This document shows, one piece after another, positions 11,891 to 21,169 of a DNA stretch of 64,000 nt; position 1 is the stretch's first letter; each line of letters opens with the position of its first letter. The translations under genes and the position numbers were made by a program. The notes beneath the pieces are model-generated. The model was not told the origin of the DNA. It did no database searches and saw nothing but the letters and a program-made list of their open reading frames with translations. Source of the stretch: Melampsora larici-populina 98AG31 (taxonomy: Eukaryota; Basidiomycota; Pucciniomycetes; Pucciniales; Melampsoraceae). The stretch covers positions 158,091 through 222,090 of the forward strand of contig NW_006768772.1 of the NCBI RefSeq assembly GCF_000204055.1. The letters are read 5' to 3'.

Positions 11891-13081
11891 GGCCGTTGCT
11901 ATTTGCAGCCCACAAGAAAACCATGTAGGCGCTGGCCAAATTACGCCTACATGGGTGTTTCCCACGAAGAAGCGCCTACATTTATGATGTAGGCGCTGGA
12001 AACCATCCAAAATGACGCCTACATGGGTTTTTTAACGTGTAGGCGTCATTTGGTTACGCCTACATTCAAAAATTGAAATGTAGGCGCTATTTTCGAGCGC
12101 CTACATGGGAAATCCAATGTAGGCGCTCAAAATTTATGCCTACATTTTTAAAAGTGAGTGCATACATTCAATTTTTGCGCTCAAATAAGCGCCTACATGC
12201 AGTCCTGCATATGTAGGGGCTACAAATCCGGCAACTACAGCTCCAGACTGGTCTGAAGGGTAATGGAGAACGATTTGCAAGTCAAAATGAGAGTATTGGA
12301 AGACGGAAAAAGCAGCTTGGACTCAAAATGAGTGTATCGGAAGATGGATAAAGCAGTTTGGAGTCAAAATCAGTGTATCAGAAGACGGAAAAGTCACGCC
12401 GGAGTCAAAATGGGTGTATCAGAAGACGGAAAAAGTAGTAAATTATTTCAACTCTGAACTCAGTTTGGAGTCAAAATGAGTGTATCAGAAGCGGAAAAAG
12501 AGGTAAATTATTTCAACTCTGAACTGCTATTTACGTCTTCTGATACGCTCACTTCAGAGTTGAAAAGAGCATATTCATCTTCCAATACGCTTAACTGCTT
12601 TTTCTGTCTTCCAAAACACTCATTTCAACTCCAAGCTGCTTTTTCCATCTTCCGATACACTCATTTTAACTCCGAACTGCTTTTTCCGTCTTCCAATACT
12701 CTCATTTTAACTTGAAACTTCTTCTTCATTAACCGTCAGACCAGTCTGGAGTTGTAGGTGTCGGATATGGAGCGCCTACATATGCAAGACTGTATGTAGG
12801 CGCTTATTTGAGCTGAAAATTGAATGTAGGCGCTCGAAAATAGCGCCTACATTTCAAATTAGATATGTAGGTGCTCAAAAATTACGCCTACATTCTGGAA
12901 TTTTGAATGTAGGCATAACCAAATGACGCCTACATGGGTTGTTTATCATGTAGGCGTCATTTTAGATGGTTTTCAGCGCCTACACCATAAATGAAGGCGC
13001 TTTTTCGTGGGAAACACCCATCTAGGCGCTGTTTTGGCAGCGCCTACATGGTTTTCTTGTGGGCTGCAAATAGCAATGGCC
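11891..13081. mobile_element. 1.19-kb foldback MITE (hAT-like, 8-bp TSD)
   Basis: The ends read GGCCGTTGCTATTTGCAGCC and its near-perfect inverse, flanked by the 8-bp duplication TATTTTTA (11883-11890 and 13082-13089). The two halves are inverted copies of each other along almost the whole length. The outer 350 bp on each side repeat TGTAGGCGC/GCGCCTACA many times. The inner part has tandem copies of a unit with GTATCRGAAGACGGAAAAAG. No transposase is present. It lies inside an AP-2 mu exon, between codons for SVKN and KFVFIYE. Confidence 0.88.
12260..12725. repeat. Tandem repeats forming the two arms of the foldback core
   Basis: Units of about 40-46 bp containing GAGTCAAAATGAGTGTATC and GAAGACGGAAAAAGCAG occur about five times on the left arm (12260-12510). 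Inverted counterparts (CTGCTTTTTCCGTCTTCC) fill the right arm (12540-12725). Confidence 0.75.
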
Positions 13082-13859
13082 TATTTTTAACTGATTCTTC
13101 ATCCATCTTACCAAAATAACTGCAAGTTGAATTAATCAATCAATAGAGAAATTCAAAGACAATCACAGCATTTGCATTGGTTTTAGTGACAGCAGCTAAA
13201 TATGAATTTTGATGTCTAACATGAAAGAATGAAGTAGATCCTAAGGTGATAATAGGTGATCGTACATCTGGATTTGAGATCACGCGGATTTGAAAGATAT
13301 CGGCGATTGAACGTCTGGATTAGATTGATATGATCCAGGCAGAATTGGTTAGTGAATTGGTTTGAGTTGAAGTTTGATGGATTACTTACTTGACATCTGG
13401 ACGATATAACCTACTGATCAAGACTTCACCTTTGAGATTAAGAATGAACAAAGCTGAAATCATCTTGAGTGTATCAAAACTAAAGGTGATGTTAAGGAAT
13501 GTTCTGAGAATGAGACTGCAGGTTGATAGATTGGAATTTGTCAATTTTAAGTTGTTATCGTTGAATTTTAGTATTTTCCATTTCAACCTACGTAGGACTT
13601 CAACTCGTGAACCTTCAACTTGTCTCTTGCTGAGCCCATCAGATAAAGAATTCAACCCTCGCTTCGTTCATCAACTTGATTGGAAGTACAAGTCAGCACT
13701 GCACCAACATCCAAGCATATCCCACAATGTCTAATCTGATTCATCAGGAATGTGTACTCTCTACGCTTGTCCTGTGCTCTAAAATAATTAGTGAGACCTG
13801 CGTGTTGGAGACGGACTCTTTGTCTTGTGCGCCGTTACAATTTTACCACTGAATACAAA

Positions 13860-14545
13860 AATGATACACAACTTGTTGCAATCTAAACTTATTTAGAAAG
13901 CAATCTAATGTGATCAATCAAAAGAACTCAATGTATTAGAAGAGGTTTTCTTTCCAGATGATAAGGAAAATCCTTGCAAGTTTTGTGTCTTACTAACGTT
14001 TTTGAATCCTTCTCGTATATCATTCTATACTATTGTGACAACCACAACACTATTTCTGAAAAAGGACAAATATTCATATTTAATAATCAGAGCGAGCTTA
14101 TTGAGGGGAAAAATTGACTGACTCTTAGAATACAATTAATCAAAAGGGTGATGCCTTCCGCTTCAGCTTCTTTGTTTGAATTGGTTTGATTTGAATCTTT
14201 ACCTGTATACATCTTGATCCAATATTCTAGAGTAGGTTCAATGGCTGAGCTATTCTTCTGGATTGAATCTAATCAAAAGATCTCAAAACAATAGTTGATA
14301 GATTTTCAAGATAATCAACTCAAAAAAGATAATCACTCACTAAAAAGATCATCATCTTGTGAAACGAAATAATATGATTTAACATGATTTCCTAATTCTC
14401 TATCAATCCTTACTCCTTCCTCATGATCATGATTTTTTCTTGAGCTTGTTGTTGTTTTGGGTTTTGATTATTTGTTGATTTAGTCTTGGATTTTTTGATT
14501 GGAGTTTGACGTGTCCAAATCGGTTTTTTGGATTCTTACTTTTTA
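13860..14545 (-). pseudogene. Cohesin subunit Scc3/STAG fragment (captured), N-terminal part
   Basis: The minus strand gives a Lys/Gln-rich N-terminus with NHDHEEGVRIDRELGNHVKS (about 14430-14370) and then a GT-AG intron (14269-14340). The exon 14203-14268 encodes NSSAIEPTLEYWIKMYT, and near 14110-14170 EAEAEGITLLINCILR. The order 'LF..I...S.A......W...Y....A...LIN..LR' matches the start of SCC3/STAG proteins. The captured AP-2 mu copy lies between this part and the STAG block at 10.4-10.9 kb. Frameshifts or stops are present. It is a non-functional capture. Confidence 0.55.
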
Positions 14546-14693
14546 GATTTCTTTCAATGATGATGAAGAGAGGAGGTGGGGTCGGGAACAGCTGAGCCTA
14601 AGGGGGTCAGAGTCTTAGGTGTACAGCTTGTTAAGGGCTTAGGGGTATAATCCAGTTTTGCCGAGAAACTGGGTTGTGCCTTTAGTTTTATGA

Positions 14694-15817
14694 TCAAGGG
14701 TGAACTGCTTAAGAGAGCAGCCAGTCTGCCTTTCGGCAAGGGCCAGATAGGCCATAAAAACATCATAAACTTCCTCTTTTGATTTATCATTGAGTGGAAA
14801 GATATGTCGATATGAAGAAAAATCATCACAGAATAAGACAAAATAGTTTTCATTATTTAAACCCGTAGTTCTAATGATACCGCTGAGGTCTACATGAACG
14901 TTTTCTAAGAAAGTACGAGCTCGGGGTCTGGTCTTATTGTGAGGTATTTTAGTGTTTTTCGACAGAGCACAAATTTCACAATTCAAATTCTCCTCCACAT
15001 AGTCAAAATCCTCCACACTTTCCATCTTAGCCATCAACTTAAGGTATTTTGAGCTTACATGGCCTAATCGACGGTGTTGAAGCGATGAAGAGATTTCAGT
15101 CACTGATGCTGAGACTGAGTATGAGATTCCTGGACTCACAGGAACGAGTAAGATGAACATCAAGTTGTTGTCCGACATAAAACCGTTGAAGATGGCTAGG
15201 TCCTTGAGTACTAGAGAAAAATTTAGACCATCATGAAAAACTTCTCGAACACCTTGCTTCTTGAGTACACCCCCTGCAACTAAGTTTCTAGATAAGTCCG
15301 GAACATGGAGTGAGTTCTTGAGTTCGAAAACACTGTTATCTCCAGCCTTCAGTTTTGCAACACCTTGACTGTGAACAGCCAGGGACATATCTCCTCCTGC
15401 AAGTTTTAGGCGCTTGCTTGCATCTTCAATCTTAGTAAGAGATGATTGATCGAAAAACTTGAGGTCTTTGAACATGTGATGGGTTGCTCCTGTGTCGTGG
15501 AGAGCCCAATCACAAGAGTTGGACAAAGCTGCAGAGACCGAGGCACTGACGGTGGGATCTTCTTCGAATTCAGATGGTGCAGCATAAATTTCTGACATCT
15601 TGAGGATTTCACCGTCTCCATCTTCGTATTCCACATTCAATGAAAGTAAAGCCATACTAGCTGAAGCTGAATTCACGCTTGAATCAAAGACATTTTTGAC
15701 ACCTCTAATGTTAGAGCTTGGTGGAGTTTGAGAAGTTGAGTTTGAAGTTCCTCCAGTTGATTTTCCTCGAAACTTTGAAAGAAAAGCTAAACGTTTGTCG
15801 GCATTTTCGGGTTTAGA
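14694..15817 (-). pseudogene. Copia pol, 5' part: protease and integrase start
   Basis: In frame with gag after one TGA, the minus strand shows the aspartic protease active site (ALHDTGATHHMF, about 15490), the pre-integrase zinc motif (HRRLGH then CEICALSKNTK, about 15080-14960), and the first integrase Asp residues (VHVDLSGI and LFCDDFSSYRHIF). It ends at the Helitron junction in the middle of the catalytic core (KQFTLD). The remainder continues at 7864. Confidence 0.88.
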
Positions 15818-16588
15818 TCAACAGTTTTTAGCCATATGAGGACCAAAACATTCTTCGGCAGTACATTCTTTCTTTGATGATTTAGCCATGACAGCATGAA
15901 CTTCTTTGATTGTTGATGTAGTCCAACCATGACGTTCTTCATAATTCCTAAGATACCTTCCAACGTCTTCTCGAGTCAATGGTACAACAGTATTATGAAT
16001 GTACTCTTTTGTTTCAATTGACAATGAGGTAATAGCTCCTAGCAACATTCTGGCTGACTGAGCATCAGACAACTCGCCCTTCAGGCGATAGAATTCACGA
16101 ATTTGATTTTCAAATCTATCAACAAAGGCGGTAAGAGTTTCAGATTTAGAAATTTGAGAGGAATAGAGTGTACGAGTGACTGCTTCGAGTTTGTCTTCTG
16201 AAATTCGGTTGTGATACTCTTTCAGGTACGTCCAGCAGAGGAAAGGATCGTACACAATTTCTGATGGATCCGAAGGGTCGGTAAGTTTGTTTCGCGTTCT
16301 GACCTTATTGGCTGAGTCTAGTCGCTGTAGTATGTACGTAGTAAGATTGAAACGCGTCTTTTCAATCTCTTCAACAGACAGATTCTTGTTCTGGTAATCC
16401 TTCACCTTGACGTAGTGATGAAGTTCAAGTGAACGCAATACCTCCATTACAGACTGACTCCATTCAATATAGTTCCCATCAGTAAGATCCTCTGAGATTT
16501 TGTATTTACTCAGAGCATTAGTCATGATCTGGGAAAACTTTTGAATTGGATCTCCAAAAGTTCTGGAGTCGGTTATCTCTTGAGACAT
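15818..16588 (-). CDS. gag: Copia Gag
   Basis: A 256-codon open frame on the minus strand starting MSQEITDSRTFGDPIQKFSQ, 216 bp inside the 5' LTR end. It has the UBN2/retrotran_gag-type layout of copia Gag (DGNYIEWSQSVMEVL early; FVDRFENQIREFYRLKGELS mid). It ends with the start of a zinc knuckle, CTAEECFGPHMAKNC. A TGA (15818-15820) stands directly after the last knuckle cysteine, where copia proteins usually carry Trp; protease and integrase follow in the same frame. It is either a nonsense mutation or a read-through stop. Gag forms the virus-like particle that packages element RNA. Confidence 0.85.
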   Translation of the reverse strand: MSQEITDSRTFGDPIQKFSQIMTNALSKYKISEDLTDGNYIEWSQSVMEVLRSLELHHYVKVKDYQNKNLSVEEIEKTRFNLTTYILQRLDSANKVRTRNKLTDPSDPSEIVYDPFLCWTYLKEYHNRISEDKLEAVTRTLYSSQISKSETLTAFVDRFENQIREFYRLKGELSDAQSARMLLGAITSLSIETKEYIHNTVVPLTREDVGRYLRNYEERHGWTTSTIKEVHAVMAKSSKKECTAEECFGPHMAKNC

Positions 16589-16792
16589 TGTTGACTCTAG
16601 ATTTCAAGATAGTGAGTCAGATGTTAAAAGAGCTGATTGAGACGAGGATTGGCGAAGTGTTCCAGTTGAACCGGTAGGGCTTGAAGGAGCTGAGCCTTTG
16701 ATATCGGTAGAGTTATCGAGTGAAATAGATTCGTCGTTCGAATTGACGGCGTCTGAACTCATACACGTGAATTTGTCGATAAGATCTTTGCA

Positions 16793-16804
16793 CTCTCGCT
16801 ACCA
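16793..16804 (-). other. Copia primer-binding site (tRNA-iMet type)
   Basis: Directly after the 5' LTR the minus strand reads TGGTAGCGAGAG. The first eight bases, TGGTAGCG, complement the 3' end of fungal initiator tRNA-Met (as in yeast, ...CGCUACCA). Confidence 0.7.
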
Positions 16805-17723
16805 TATAAAGAAATTCGTATAACGTTCTCAAAACACCAGACAGAGCTGGAGGAGACTATCAGAAGTGAAATCTACAGTATAGAAGGAAACCTGAGGGCA
16901 CAAGCTCCGTGTTAGACTGTAGCTTCACTGCTAGTCTACGACGAGAACGAGAACTAACCTGAGGGCACAAGCTCCGCGTTAGACTGTAGCTTCACTGCTA
17001 GTCTACAACAAGAACGAGAACTAACCTGCGAGCTCGAAGAAAGTCGAGTTAAACACGCGTAGGTAAGAAAGTTAATAACAGACAAGTTAAGATTTTTATT
17101 GATTCTTTTCGACACAGAAACACACCTGAGGGCACAAGCTCCGCGTTAGACTGTAGCTTCACTGCTAGTCTACGACGAGAACGAGAACTAACCTAAACAA
17201 TCAAAACAACACACAATAGAGTATAAGAAACTGAATTTAGAAAAGATGATAAAGAAAAAGTCTTCTACCTGCAAGCTCGAAGAAAGTCGAGTTAAACACG
17301 CGTAGGTAAGAAAGTTAATAACAGACAAGTTAAGATTTTTATCTTTTAGTTGAGAAGAAACAAAAATGTAGAGATTAGTTTAATATGAAGCGTAGTGAAA
17401 TAAGTTGATAACTAGGAGAATGAGAACAAGAGTGAATTTTACTTACTGATTCTTTTCGACACAGAAAAGAATCAGAAGTGGGAGAAACGCGAACAATAAA
17501 AGTAGAAATCACAGCACGACCCAAATAATTTCATAACCCCCTTGCTTCAATTTCCCAACATCCCTCTTGTCACATCAGTACGACCGTTCCTTCTAATACA
17601 TATGCATTAGTTTAACCACTCGCTAACCATCACTTAGACTAACCACTCGCTAACACTACATATCACCTCTTAACATCTCTCTGTGATGAATCTTTGACCA
17701 AAACGAAGATGAATATCTTAACA
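16805..17723 (-). repeat. Copia 5' LTR
   Basis: This 919-bp copy matches 4533-5451 except at 7 positions (about 99.2% identity). Five of the seven differences are C/T or G/A changes at CpG sites. It should carry the element promoter. Confidence 0.92.
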
Positions 17724-17728
17724 GTAAG

Positions 17729-19724
17729 TCGTCTGGTGAAGGGAAGAAACCTAGAACTTCGTGCCGTTTATTATGAATTGGAAGACCCAGGGCAGCTATT
17801 CCGGCGTTGACAATAAGACCGATCTTGTGACACATGCATTTGATGTGCATGGTCTCAGGATCCCATGAGTAATCTGAGCTATAGCCATCGTGTTCTTGAA
17901 GTTGATGATGCATCTCGGCTGCCAATGTCACGTTGTTTGACGCCGAGTCAGTCGTATGAGCTAGCATGTAATAGATCAATATATATCATGTCAGCAGAAG
18001 AAATGAGAAAGTAAGAAGAGAGAAGATTAGAAAAAATATAAAAGATAGAATAGATATAAAAGACTTATCTTCTTGTAGATACCATGTTTCTTCAGTACAG
18101 TCACCAAGGGCTCTGCAAGCCAAGCACCTTTATGATGATGAGCAACTTTTTTCCGGGTTAGATGGCAAGACACATAATTCCAGTCGTCGTCGATATAGCT
18201 AGCAACACCACCAATGAAAGCCCAAAGATTCCCTTTTACCGTCCAAACATCGTGTGTCAATGTGAATTTTCCTGGAATGGACTACATGAATATGAAATAC
18301 AAAGAAGAGAAAGACAATTGTTATATATTTCAAAATAATGAGAGACCATAGGAGAACTACTCACTTCTAGCTCCCTGTAGACCGTGTCTCTTAGATTAAG
18401 ATGGAGATTTTTTGCCTCCTTGGTGGTCCACTTACGGTTGTAAAGCCGGGCATCAGGTCGAGCATACCAGAAAGCTGCTTGAAGCATCGAGTCTTCTATT
18501 CAAGACCATGGCAGGGCTTGCCGTACCTGCCATAGTGTCAAGAGCTGATTGAAAACCTTCATATCGAACTTGGGAGTCACTGTGACAAAGTTATTCATTG
18601 TTGAAACTTTGTGGGTGTCTGCTTGTTTCTTGGCGTTGACCTCGGCAACACTCGGAGGAAGCTTGCACCCACGAGCAATGACTTCCTTGCGACGGGGGCA
18701 ACCTACCTTTGATCTTCCTTGCTGATTGGAATCATCACGGTGAATCTTGAGATTCAATAGCGTGGTTGCATGTCCTCGGCAAGTTTTTCCACACCAAACA
18801 CACTTATAGTCAAAAGGGAATTCTGGATCCTAGATTGAAACAAGAATCAAACAAACATCAGTCATCTAGGATTCATAAGGTAAAGATTGAAAAGGAAAAC
18901 TAAGAAACGAGGATCAAGATAATACAAAAACATAATCAGGTGTTACATCTTCTGAACCAGGTGTTGGTTCCTCAAAGTATATCTCAATAGCATCATAGAC
19001 TTCCTCCTTGCGTTCCGGGTTGGCTTCAGATTTCTTTGATTTTTTACGGATCCTAGCATTCTCATTGTCAGAGTCTTGGCGCAGGTCTCTGGAATGACCT
19101 TGGGTTGATACCGAGGGAGCGACACTCTAAAGAAATAAGAAACATAACTGTTTTAGAAAGAGAAATAGATAGATTAGCATTATGGAGATCAAGCACTTAC
19201 TTGGTTTCGATTTGAATCTCCCGTAGCAGCGGTGGACGTAGACGCGGTGGGAACAGCCTACAAAAGACAGAAACAAACTAAAGTGAGAGATTTGAGATTG
19301 GGAAAGTGTTGTGGGATGAGAAACTTACTTTCTTTCCTTTCGATTGGGGAACAGAGGTCTTCTTCTTTTGTTCAATGCCACTGCGGTTGGATCTTGCAAC
19401 TGGTTTGGAGACGATCTGACTAGCTGGTTTGGAGGCGATGTGACTGACTACGGTCTCGCATTCAGATCTAGAGGTCGATCGGCCTTGTTTGCGGCCAGTT
19501 GGATTGGCCGCAGAGCTTCCAGCCAACGGAGGAGGTTGCAAAGAAGGGAGAAAAAGTCCACGTCGACTGTCCTGAGACGGTTGAATCATACCTGGTGTCA
19601 ATCGGAGAGGAGTGGTAACACGTGAGGTGCGACGAGGTTGTGAACAATCACTTTCACAACCAGAGTCTCCACACAGTTTGGAAAGGAGTTGATGAGAAGT
19701 TGAAGTGAAACTTGGAGAAACCAA
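17729..19724 (-). pseudogene. hAT transposase, N-terminal half (copy 1)
   Basis: Minus-strand exons: a basic Ser-rich N-terminus (19724-19340) sharing the SRVTTP...GMI.PS.DSRRGLF block with copy 2; a short linker; an acidic/basic exon (19125-18943); a BED-type zinc finger (YKCVWCGKTCRGH...HRDDSNQQG, about 18820-18700); LLTLWQVRQALPW; the catalytic-Asp block LTHDVWTVKGNLWAFIGG; HHKGAWLAEPLV; and TTDSASNN. A TGA at 18497-18499 interrupts the frame after LPWS. The intron at 17968-18068 begins ATAAGT and ends TAC (see findings). It is cut at the copia target duplication. The stretch 19725-20307 is element leader with no firm coding sequence. Confidence 0.82.
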
Positions 19725-20218
19725 TTGATATATCTATGTATTGAAATCAGGTGATAAAACGATTTGAAACAGATATTAGAAACACATCATAACAAAGATC
19801 AGGAAGAGATGGTAGAGGTGAAGAAGACCCTTACGTTCTGGTTATTGAAGGGATATCAGGAAATAAAATGAAAGGATTCGAAATTATTAGAATCCAAACA
19901 TAACAAAGATAAGGAGGAAAGGATTGAAAACAAGGGTACACTTACATCAGTGGGGCTGAAAACATTTGACTCTTTCAAGATCGACCATCCGTTGGTGTTG
20001 AGGGTTGCGGTCCGTCGAGTGAGTTGATGATGCAACCAGTTGGTCACATCATCATCGTACATGATTGGTGGTGAGCTGACCTATTGGTTGCATCAGCTTG
20101 GACAATCGCCGATAACGGAAATTCTTCAGGAATCCTCATGTAACGTGCCGAAATATGAAACCAAGGCTGTCACAAGAATGCCAACGTAATTTCACAAAAA
20201 AAAAACCCGTGACATAGC

Positions 20219-20248
20219 TTGCTAACGTACCTGTAAGTACGTTAGCAA
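20219..20248. other. 12-bp-arm hairpin near the hAT right end
   Basis: TTGCTAACGTAC and GTACGTTAGCAA form a perfect 12-bp stem with a CTGTAA loop. It contains the ACGTTA motif that recurs in both subterminal regions of the hAT, which suggests a transposase-binding role. Confidence 0.7.
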
Positions 20249-20335
20249 AAACGGCCCCGACCAATATCGTAACCCAGTTATGGTACAACACGTTACACAT
20301 TGAAAATAACGTAACCGGTCCAACGTTGTTGAGAG

Positions 20336-20742
20336 TAAAAGTACAAGTGAGGTGAAGGACCTTGAGAATACAAAAGAAAAGAAGAAATTGGGGGAGGTTG
20401 AGAATACAAAGAAGGTGGAGGAGGTTGACAGTACAAATTAGTTTGTGAGTATGGTCCAGCAGCAGGTTGAGAATACGACGACAATGAGGCAGAATGTGGT
20501 AACAATGTTCCAGGTGGTGGTGGTGCACCTGATATATCTTGCCTAGCGGAGGGAGGGTATGGTAATCACGGGGTAGGAAAGCAAGTGTCAAGATGTGATG
20601 GTATGATTCCGCTCGGAGTTGGACTTGGATGTGGATGGATCATGTGGTTTGTTTGAATAAAATGAGAATTTGGATGTACATGTACATGTACAGCTTCGGA
20701 TGTCACCGGCTGTTGTGGGGGAACGGGGTTTGGGTGGTCCAT
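20336..20742 (-). pseudogene. MULE-type gene, N-terminal part (YSQ repeats)
   Basis: The minus strand starts with an ATG at 20742 (MDHPNPVPPQQPVTSEAVHV), is Pro/His-rich, shifts frame near 20580, and continues in YSQPAAGPYSQTNLYCQPPP-type repeats to the hAT target site at 20335. On the other side of the hAT (2469) the same repeat resumes (APPFPGLYSQAPP) in the compatible frame, so both parts belong to one gene. Upstream, 20743-21170 contains no gene I recognise, only inverted GGGAGCCCTTG/CAAAGGGGCTCC-like motifs. Confidence 0.7.
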
Positions 20743-21169
20743 ACTGTACACTATATCAAGTGTTAAAGTGGGAAAGATCGTGTGTTCAAGTGAATGGATT
20801 CTGTGTTGAGAGTGGGATGGTTGATTTGAACAGGTATGTATGAACTGAGTTATTACGGGGTTCAGTGATTTAAAGTTGGGATTAAGTGATAGAAGTAAGA
20901 AAATCAGACAAGGAAATTGAGGAAGAAAATCGGACAAGGAAAGTATTGTGAGGGAGAGGGGAGGAACTTCTATATGAAGCGTATTGCTGAAGGGCCAGTG
21001 ATGTTTGACATGCAGGGGTCGGTCCAGCGCCAAACAATTTGGGAGCCCTTGCAGTTGTTTTCTTCATATTTGTTGCCCCATCAATGGTGAAGGGGCTCCA
21101 AAGAAGTTAATTGACGTTCCAAAAGGGGCTCATTCGTGTTTTGGTGCCCGGTTAGGGAGCCCTTGATAA

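Larger units (their letters stand above)
10960..13463 (-). pseudogene. AP-2 complex mu subunit gene copy (captured, truncated)
   Basis: The minus strand starts at the ATG at 13463 (MISALFILNLKGEVLISRLY) and splices with good GT-AG sites. Exon 1 is 13390-13463; exon 2 starts at 13314 (RSIADIFQIRVISNPDVRSP). Later blocks are KFVFIYELLD, TLDFGYPQNSEIDTLKMYIT, ITIQATGATSWQRHDVKYQK, GQILLRAYLSGTPECKFGLY and [15 protein letters not shown]. These are the N-terminal longin part and the start of the mu-homology domain of clathrin-adaptor medium chains, closest by eye to AP-2 mu (endocytosis). It stops soon after FELMR, losing the rest of the cargo-binding domain. A TGA (13140-13142) replaces a residue after VFEFLY, and a MITE (11891-13081) splits an exon. 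The 5' flank to about 13740 looks like the gene's own leader. Confidence 0.8.
7865..14693 (-). mobile_element. Non-autonomous Helitron carrying host gene fragments
   Basis: On the minus strand the insert begins with TC (5' TCATAAAACTAAAGGC at 14693) preceded by A, and ends in CTAG followed by T. A GC-rich 6-bp-arm hairpin (7876-7889) lies 7 bases before the terminal CTAG. This is the Helitron signature: 5' TC, 3' hairpin plus CTRR, insertion between A and T, no target duplication. Disregarding the 6829 bp, the copia integrase frame reads through the junction exactly. No Rep/helicase was found. Cargo: Scc3/STAG and AP-2 mu gene pieces with introns. The 3' third (7890-10370) holds no gene I recognise. 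Confidence 0.82.
4533..17723 (-). mobile_element. Ty1/copia LTR retrotransposon (13.2 kb with nested Helitron)
   Basis: Two 919-bp LTRs (4533-5451 and 16805-17723) with 7 mismatches bound the element. A 5-bp target duplication GTAAG is present at 4528-4532 and 17724-17728. On the minus strand the LTR starts TGTTAAG and ends CTTTATA. The order gag, protease, integrase, RT, RNase H identifies Ty1/copia. It sits inside a hAT transposase exon. Its integrase is split by a 6.83-kb Helitron (7865-14693), so the copia sequence itself is about 6.4 kb. Confidence 0.93.
2470..20328 (-). mobile_element. hAT DNA transposon, copy 1 (interrupted)
   Basis: The left end reads CAATGTTGGACCGTTACG and the right end is the inverted CGTAACCGGTCCAACGTTG, giving terminal inverted repeats of about 18 bp. 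Both ends are flanked by TTGAGAG (2463-2469 and 20329-20335), a 7-bp duplication (8 bp with one mismatch, the usual hAT length). The flanks fuse in frame within the YSQ-repeat part of the MULE gene. The subterminal regions carry many ACGTTA/TAACGT motifs, likely transposase binding sites. About 4.66 kb is hAT sequence; the rest is a nested copia element (4533-17723). The stretch 2570-2905 is AT-rich, non-coding element sequence. Confidence 0.8.

Noticed and set aside
11900..13080. Regular short repeats that could suggest a CRISPR array
   Set aside because: The TGTAGGCGC motifs occur in both orientations, spacing is irregular, the block has TIRs and an 8-bp TSD, and the context is eukaryotic.
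13390..13734. 114-codon plus-strand frame
   Set aside because: Antisense to AP-2 mu exon 1 and its leader; the minus strand has the recognisable protein.
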